Source: a virus. From it: 22,285 nt of DNA. The notes beneath the pieces are model-generated. The model saw only the letters and a list, made by a program, of their open reading frames with translations. It was not told the DNA's origin and did not search any database. Below are positions 17,708-22,285 of this stretch, piece by piece. The translations under genes and the position numbers were made by a program. Every line of letters begins with the position of its first letter. The first letter of the stretch is position 1. Location: IMG/VR virus record IMGVR_UViG_3300032323_003594, positions 1-22,285 of that record; one strand, given 5' to 3'.

Positions 17708-19432
17708 ATGCGCACATTTTCAGAATATTATAATTTCTACATTTTTAAAAACGAAAAATTAAGTGATATATTTGTCGAAAATGTAAAGACGAGAACTGAT
17801 CGTTATAATATGATGTTTTCAAAATTGTTAAAACAACACGGGGACGAGTTTAAACTTGGTATTTATAAACTCATACAAGAAGCTATTGTAAAATTGAAAA
17901 AAGACAATATTGTAGTTTTCGCTTTGCAGACTTTAAAAAAATCCATATTAAAATACTTAGAACAGGACCTAGATGCCTTTGAAGCTTTTACCAGAGGCAC
18001 CATACAGTTCAGGAGTAATATGCAAATTTTAGATCATTACTTATCATTACCAATACCAGAAATACAAAGATACAATTACGCAAATAAAGACTGGCGAGAT
18101 GTTAGGGATGATTTTAAAAGATTTGAAGATGAATGGAAAAAAAGCAGAGTTCAGTGGATTGATATAACAGATGAGTTGAGAGAAGAATCTATCACTCCAA
18201 TTATAACTTATAAAAATGGATATGCGTGGTTTGATTTAAGCAGACCGTATTGTGAATTTGAGGGAGATGCGATGGGCCATTGTGGAAACTCAGCGTCTTA
18301 CAGTTCAGACGACACTGTACTTTCATATAGAGCTATTAAAAAAATATCAGGTAGAACATTAGCCAGACCATCTCTGACGTTCATCTTGAATGGTGATGGT
18401 TATTTGGGAGAAATGAAAGGGCGAGCAAATGAAAAACCCAAAGAAAAATATCACGAAGCTATCGTGGATCTGTTGCTTCGAAAAGTGAATACATCATCGA
18501 GGGATGAAAACAAAAGGGAATTTTTTATAAAAGGACTTCGTGGGGGAGGATACCTACCAGAAAGCAACTTCAGCATAAATGATTTGAATGAAACATTAAA
18601 AAATAAATTATACTCACAGAGACCCGAATTTATGCCATTCTCAGAAAGGATGGCGAAAGAAGATAATGCACCATCCACTGTGGATATAATTAATGAATTA
18701 TCAGATGTGACTGGAATTTCAAACGATAGAATAGATATACCAGTTCCATATTTAAAGGTATTAACAAAAAGATATTCAAATTTTGCGAATATTTTGATAT
18801 GGAATGATTGGAATGATTTATTCAATTATAGTGATATTCCTAAAAATTTAGAAAACTACAGTGGGTATATTGAAAGCGGAACTTTCGAAACTGATTATTC
18901 CCGTGTTGATAAAGAACAAGTGATGGATTTTTTAGAAACTGTAATGTCTAGGAACAATGTAGTCAAAGCCCGAATAATGAACGCGATCAACGGTTGGCTG
19001 AATGACTATCCCGAAATGTCAGAAGAGGGTATTAATATAGATCCGAATGATATAGAGGGTGTATATAATCTATTGGAAATCAATGATCGTGATGTCATCG
19101 ATCTGGTGAAGAGTTCTATAGCAAATGGCGAAGAAGCGGGAGCATATAGTCAAATGCTAAAAGCATTTAAAGACGGCATAGAAAACTTAGAATTCATTTC
19201 CGATGATGGTATATCATTCGGAGTGAGATTCCTGAATGGTGAAAGTTGGATGGATTCTCCGCTGTATGCAACATTCAATTTTGAAAATGTCGCTAAGATA
19301 TTAGATGGTAAAACAAACCCGTTTGAATCATACAGTCGAGATGATGGCGATATGCAAGTTCCTTATTACGGTTTCGATGGATATGATGAAGATTATGCGA
19401 TTTCCAGTTTCGTGGACCAGCTTGAAATTTAA
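17708..19432 (+). CDS. Putative capsid-targeted large protein with Gly-His-Cys-Gly motif
   Basis: 574 residues starting MRTFSEYYNFYIFKNEKL, which fits the capsid-targeting pattern. A conserved core lies at 185-244: EGDAMGHCGN, then LSYR at 205-208, PSLTFIL at 221-227 and EMKGRANEKP at 235-244. I have seen this MGHCG...LTF...KGRAN.KP pattern in phage and mobile-element proteins without a known activity; the invariant His-Cys suggests a thiol enzyme. The C-terminal half is acidic and unrecognised. It is the only plus-strand member of this effector block and is convergent with the 700-aa gene, whose stop is 2 nt away. Confidence 0.7.
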   Translation: MRTFSEYYNFYIFKNEKLSDIFVENVKTRTDRYNMMFSKLLKQHGDEFKLGIYKLIQEAIVKLKKDNIVVFALQTLKKSILKYLEQDLDAFEAFTRGTIQFRSNMQILDHYLSLPIPEIQRYNYANKDWRDVRDDFKRFEDEWKKSRVQWIDITDELREESITPIITYKNGYAWFDLSRPYCEFEGDAMGHCGNSASYSSDDTVLSYRAIKKISGRTLARPSLTFILNGDGYLGEMKGRANEKPKEKYHEAIVDLLLRKVNTSSRDENKREFFIKGLRGGGYLPESNFSINDLNETLKNKLYSQRPEFMPFSERMAKEDNAPSTVDIINELSDVTGISNDRIDIPVPYLKVLTKRYSNFANILIWNDWNDLFNYSDIPKNLENYSGYIESGTFETDYSRVDKEQVMDFLETVMSRNNVVKARIMNAINGWLNDYPEMSEEGINIDPNDIEGVYNLLEINDRDVIDLVKSSIANGEEAGAYSQMLKAFKDGIENLEFISDDGISFGVRFLNGESWMDSPLYATFNFENVAKILDGKTNPFESYSRDDGDMQVPYYGFDGYDEDYAISSFVDQLEI

Positions 19433-19433
19433 T

Positions 19434-21536
19434 TTATTTTAATAAATGGGAGTATGTTTTATACAAACCAGATGATTTATACACAGGTTCAGTTCGTTCG
19501 GTTCTGAAAGGTAATATATTAAGCATATCATCAGCGTCGTCATTTGCAATATAAAATGCTAAACGCACCATATTCACAACATCATTTACGTGATCATCTA
19601 AAAACTTCGAAATATCAGCAGCTGTTTTATTAAATGTGTGAAATGTTATTTGCACATCGCAACTTATAACCGGGCGCGATCTGGTATTTACTGGACAAAT
19701 TACATCGACTATATTGTATAAATTTCCTTGGCCATCGTATGATTCGAAGAACTTGGCGAATGTTAATTGATTGGGAGATTCTTTTGGGCCAGATGGTTTG
19801 TAATATTTTTGCAAATACGAATAAAGCATTTTTTTAAATGGTTTTGATGCAGAACCAGTGTAAACATCTCGAACATTTCCTATTGTTACATTCAAAGATA
19901 ATGTATCATCGTCTGGATCATATGTGAAATTTTCCAACGTTTCGTCGAAATCTTCTGGGTTTTCAATTGCGGTGTATCGATCTACATCTACCCCCGTTAA
20001 GTATCCATTTATAGCCAACGCTTTGTTAATAGCCCGAAAAATTTCTTCATAGTTATTATCCATTAATTCTAAATTATCTAATATATTGCGATAATCACTA
20101 GTATCAAATCCGAGTTCATCCGTATTGAGATTGAATCTTACAAATCCCTGTACATCTATATCGATATCTTTGATATCACCTACATCAATACCCGATGGTA
20201 AAAATCTATCTAAATCTGTTATAAATTTTTTGGCGATTAATGCCTTTGAAACTTTGCCCATGAATTCATACGGTGTCCTTTTTTGCCACTCATATTGCCC
20301 ATTCGGATTGAATCTTTTTAAATCTTGAGGATTCAAAGTGATATCTTCATCGACATTATCGCTGAATTCAAATCGCCCGAATCTAATACTTGCCCATGCA
20401 GTATAATAAGGAGCATCAATATCATCATGAACATCGTATCCGTAATTTCCGTGTTCAAGATCGTATCTATCATTAATCTCCCGCAATTCCGCGTCCATTA
20501 TGTCAGCGAGATTTTTATCAATATCATCGTCGTCATATTCTGGCTCCTGCTCAACAACACGCTCCCTGTCAATCAAACTATCATAGAATTTAAAATCACC
20601 CGGAAACATATCATTGAAAACCGTGTCATTATTCACATCGGTGTAAGTTCCACCATATCGAACAATTTTGCCTTCTTTGTATTTATTAACGATATAATCC
20701 GTGTTGTTTAAAATCCGGGAATTCATTTTCAGGAAATTTGCAACCGCTTGGAAAAATCCGGGTATGTTTTTTCCATATATCCGATGTGTTGGAACAGCGA
20801 GGGAAGCTTCTATATCATCTTCGTCGTTGTGTGTGTCGTATCGTCTTATACGAAGGCGGGATATTGCATGTACGCCATTCACTTCGCGTTTTTTATCTTC
20901 GAATATTTCATCGTACTGTAATTCTTCTTCAGACAATGCTTCGATGTCTTCTGTCCTCACAACATATGCTATGCCACCTCCGCTCTTCGCTTCTTGTATG
21001 GCGCATTTAAAATAAGATCCTCCTTGAGCGTGACAGCTTTCCAAATTATCTCGAACGCCAAGCTCACCCATACGCAACACATCGATTGGGTTTCTAGAAA
21101 TCACAATCGAGTATTCTTTCGGTTCTGCCAAGTTTTCTCTATATGTAGCAAGAAAGTCCAAGAATTTTTTCTTTTTATCTTCGTCTATTTTCAAATTGGC
21201 AACAGCGCGCCCAATTGCAATCTTTTGTTCTTTCTCTCCCCCGCCGTATTTCGGGTCTAGTTTTATCTTTCTAGTGACCTCCCCTTTCTTCATATCGACC
21301 CCCGCGTAGTCTTTAATTTTAGAAATTTCTGAAAGTATATCAGATATAACTGTATCTGAATTCACGGTGTCGAACGGTATAACTATACGAACAGCGTCTC
21401 CGAATATATCTTGGAATGGTAGTTCCCGATCAGCAACAGCATCTTTAACTTCATCAACGAATTTCTGGGAAACCTCATTCACCAGAATGGTATTTTCATA
21501 TATCTTAGCAATATCTTCAGAGAATTTATTCAGCAT
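19434..21536 (-). CDS. Large probable virion-internal protein with Ser-Cys-His motif, 700 aa
   Basis: The N-terminus (MLNKFSEDIAKIYENTILVNE) is helical with Glu-ending sites (IYE, VNE) but fits the capsid-targeting pattern less well than its neighbours. The conserved core is at 147-255: SRNPIDVLRMG (147-157), ESCHAQGGSYFKCAIQEAK (166-184), GGIAYVV (187-193), ISRLRIRRY (225-233) and a VPTHRIYG segment. This SRxPxDVxRM...SCH...YKCA...IAYVV pattern is familiar from several large phages, function unknown. The layout (Cys-His, then a strand, then an Arg-rich strand) parallels the 17708 protein, so they may be distant relatives. The C-terminal 440 residues are acidic. TTAAATA lies 5 nt before the ATG. 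Confidence 0.7.
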   Translation of the reverse strand: MLNKFSEDIAKIYENTILVNEVSQKFVDEVKDAVADRELPFQDIFGDAVRIVIPFDTVNSDTVISDILSEISKIKDYAGVDMKKGEVTRKIKLDPKYGGGEKEQKIAIGRAVANLKIDEDKKKKFLDFLATYRENLAEPKEYSIVISRNPIDVLRMGELGVRDNLESCHAQGGSYFKCAIQEAKSGGGIAYVVRTEDIEALSEEELQYDEIFEDKKREVNGVHAISRLRIRRYDTHNDEDDIEASLAVPTHRIYGKNIPGFFQAVANFLKMNSRILNNTDYIVNKYKEGKIVRYGGTYTDVNNDTVFNDMFPGDFKFYDSLIDRERVVEQEPEYDDDDIDKNLADIMDAELREINDRYDLEHGNYGYDVHDDIDAPYYTAWASIRFGRFEFSDNVDEDITLNPQDLKRFNPNGQYEWQKRTPYEFMGKVSKALIAKKFITDLDRFLPSGIDVGDIKDIDIDVQGFVRFNLNTDELGFDTSDYRNILDNLELMDNNYEEIFRAINKALAINGYLTGVDVDRYTAIENPEDFDETLENFTYDPDDDTLSLNVTIGNVRDVYTGSASKPFKKMLYSYLQKYYKPSGPKESPNQLTFAKFFESYDGQGNLYNIVDVICPVNTRSRPVISCDVQITFHTFNKTAADISKFLDDHVNDVVNMVRLAFYIANDDADDMLNILPFRTERTEPVYKSSGLYKTYSHLLK

Positions 21537-21541
21537 ATTTG

Positions 21542-21548
21542 TATTTAA
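21542..21548 (-). promoter_or_regulatory. TTAAATA late-promoter-like element
   Basis: On the minus strand TTAAATA, 5 nt (CAAAT), then ATG at 21536. The 5-nt spacer is identical to that of the 17116 gene. Confidence 0.65.
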
Positions 21549-21644
21549 TTTTTCAACAATCCCAATACAATTAAAATGGTCACAATTCGCTCTATGATAA
21601 AATTACGAAAAATATAAAAAAAAAATAATTTTCAATCGAGGGGC

Positions 21645-21734
21645 CTTTAGGAGAAAACTGTAAAAAATAGTAAAAATATTTTTTTGATAGGAGGGCTTTA
21701 GGAGAAAACTGTAAAAAATAGTAAAAATATTTTT
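21645..21734. repeat. 39-bp direct repeat, two exact copies, 51-bp period
   Basis: CTTTAGGAGAAAACTGTAAA and the following 19 bases occur at 21645-21683 and 21696-21734. Each copy is preceded by a G-rich stretch (GAGGGG or GGAGGG) and ends in a T-run. The unit is A-rich and not coding in either direction. Confidence 0.85.
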
Positions 21735-21912
21735 CCATGGCCGCCCCGACATATGTCGAAGTTATGTCATACATAACCAAATCATAACATGGAGTTATGG
21801 CATATCTCATCACATGTGTAGAAGACATGCCATATCTCACGACACATCTACAGCACAACTCCCCCATCCCGCACAGACATGCACAGGACAGGGGAGATGT
21901 GTCCGAGATATC

Positions 21913-22134
21913 TCAGTCAGTTGAGGGCAGAGATAGAGCAAACCTATCTCGAAGATAGATACCGCTTCGACTCCCCACCATAACTTTAAGATACCGACTC
22001 ATGACAGATACGCCCGTGACACGATATGTCTGCCCTAAGATAAGGCGCGGGTTGTTCGAGTTATCTTTGCAGACAACTTCACTGCCGATTGATAAGGTGA
22101 ACTTATCGTGACGAATAGCTTGCGTGTTTTTCAT
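21913..22134 (-). CDS. Small phage protein with SH3-like fold, 73 aa
   Basis: Starts MKNTQAIRHDKF. The pattern IGSEVVCKDNS...LILGQTYRVTGV...YLKVMVGSRSGIYLRDRFAL is that of small phage proteins with an SH3-like barrel (a V-x-C-x-D...L-x-x-G-x-x-Y motif and a final RF), function unknown. The start is the ATG at 22134, not the upstream in-frame TTG at 22146: its ATG overlaps the stop of the upstream 30-codon ORF (ATGA), which suggests coupling. The stop codon lies within a GAGATATCTC palindrome. Confidence 0.72.
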   Translation of the reverse strand: MKNTQAIRHDKFTLSIGSEVVCKDNSNNPRLILGQTYRVTGVSVMSRYLKVMVGSRSGIYLRDRFALSLPSTD

Positions 22135-22223
22135 TTGATAAACCAATGGTGGATATAGATAGGGTTGTTGTCGATATAGATCGACGCGAGGACAATGACA
22201 ATGACAGCAACTAACTTTAGCAT
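22131..22223 (-). CDS. Possible membrane micro-protein, 30 aa
   Basis: Reads MLKLVAVIVIVLASIYI followed by a polar end (DNNPIYIHHWFIK). One hydrophobic segment spans residues 3-17, so a single-pass membrane peptide is likely. It lies just after a strong hairpin on its own strand and overlaps the next gene by 4 nt. No ribosome site is obvious. The hydrophobic profile and coupling support it; family unknown. Confidence 0.5.
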   Translation of the reverse strand: MLKLVAVIVIVLASIYIDNNPIYIHHWFIK

Positions 22224-22230
22224 AGCGATT

Positions 22231-22276
22231 AAAAAGTTAGGGCGGCGAGATAAAGATAATATCTATCCCGCCGCCC
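22231..22276 (-). terminator. Strong hairpin with T-run on the minus strand
   Basis: On the minus strand, GGGCGGCG and CGCCGCCC (22269-22276 and 22240-22247 on the plus strand) form an 8-bp GC stem extended inside by AGATA/TATCT. It is followed by TAAC and five T. A Rho-independent terminator for a gene beyond the right edge, directly before the 30-codon ORF. Confidence 0.8.
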
Positions 22277-22285
22277 GTGGTTCAA

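Larger units (their letters stand above)
21537..21912. promoter_or_regulatory. 376-bp regulatory spacer with repeats and palindromes
   Basis: It holds the 39-bp repeat pair, CCATGG, the 12-bp palindrome CGACATATGTCG (21747-21758) and the hairpins GTTATG/CATAAC (21761-21777) and CATAAC/GTTATG (21783-21799). It also has CATATCTCA twice, 30 bp apart (21801, 21831), a CTCCCC/GGGGAG hairpin (21859-21896) and GAGATATCTC (21905-21914). An open frame on the minus strand crosses all of this and is rejected as coding. Likely operator, early promoter or replication-origin DNA. Confidence 0.5.

Noticed and set aside
20325-20711. 128-aa plus-strand open frame and neighbours inside the 700-aa gene
   Set aside because: Antisense shadows of a clearly coding minus-strand gene with conserved motifs.
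21801-21839. CRISPR-like repeat
   Set aside because: Only two short copies, imperfect surroundings, and no further units.
21592-21867. 91-aa minus-strand open frame
   Set aside because: It spans the exact 39-bp repeat and several palindromes, and its product is low-complexity and repetitive. No homology or ribosome site is apparent.

Overview
The window looks like part of the genome of a large, AT-rich tailed phage of the T4 superfamily infecting a Gram-negative host. The evidence is a class I ribonucleotide reductase small subunit, ThyX and MazG-type nucleotide enzymes, a long tRNA array, a conserved virion protein, an outer-membrane-directed lysis set (a lipoprotein spanin candidate overlapping an inner spanin candidate, endolysin, holin, RlpA-like lipoprotein), and T4-like late promoter octamers. 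No bacterial housekeeping gene, integrase or insertion sequence is visible. The exact host cannot be told from the sequence.

Layout. Positions 1-902 (minus) hold the 5' part of nrdB. From 1036 two overlapping plus-strand genes follow, the second probably a capsid-targeted protein. A terminator at about 2369-2390 and a sigma70-like promoter at 2502-2530 introduce the RNA region (about 2628-9863). This region has 14 recognisable complete tRNAs (fMet-type, Tyr, Arg, Gly, Pro, Ser x2, Gln, Lys, Asn, Thr, Ile, Leu, His). It also has three tRNA-shaped genes that lack a normal 7-nt anticodon loop, three tRNA-like elements ending in an encoded CCA, several tRNA 5' halves, and spacers rich in long inverted repeats and pseudoknots. 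Three endonuclease genes (one PD-(D/E)XK, two HNH) sit directly behind tRNA 5' halves. Between the RNAs are small phage genes, a sugar-nucleotide epimerase and a MazG-like enzyme.

From 9867 to 14712 the window carries a virion protein, the RlpA-like lipoprotein, ThyX and the lysis genes. From 14715 to 21536 there are six genes, five of which encode proteins with an N-terminus like the T4 capsid-targeting sequence (short, aromatic-rich, then a Glu-ending cleavage-like site). Their bodies are enzyme-like: an ADP-ribosyltransferase-like protein, a DUF5661-like protein, an HExxH metallopeptidase, an unknown, and two large proteins with conserved Cys-His motifs. I infer that they are packaged in the head, processed by the prohead protease and delivered with the DNA, as T4 internal proteins and Alt are. 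The right end has a 376-bp regulatory-looking spacer with a 39-bp repeat and palindromes, followed by two small genes.

A theme runs through the window. Many genes carry the heptamer (T/C)TAAATA on the coding strand a few bases before the start codon, most often with exactly five bases between. If this is the -10 element of a T4-type late promoter (TATAAATA), transcription would start on or within a few bases of the start codon, so these late mRNAs would be leaderless. The pattern also corrects several gene starts.
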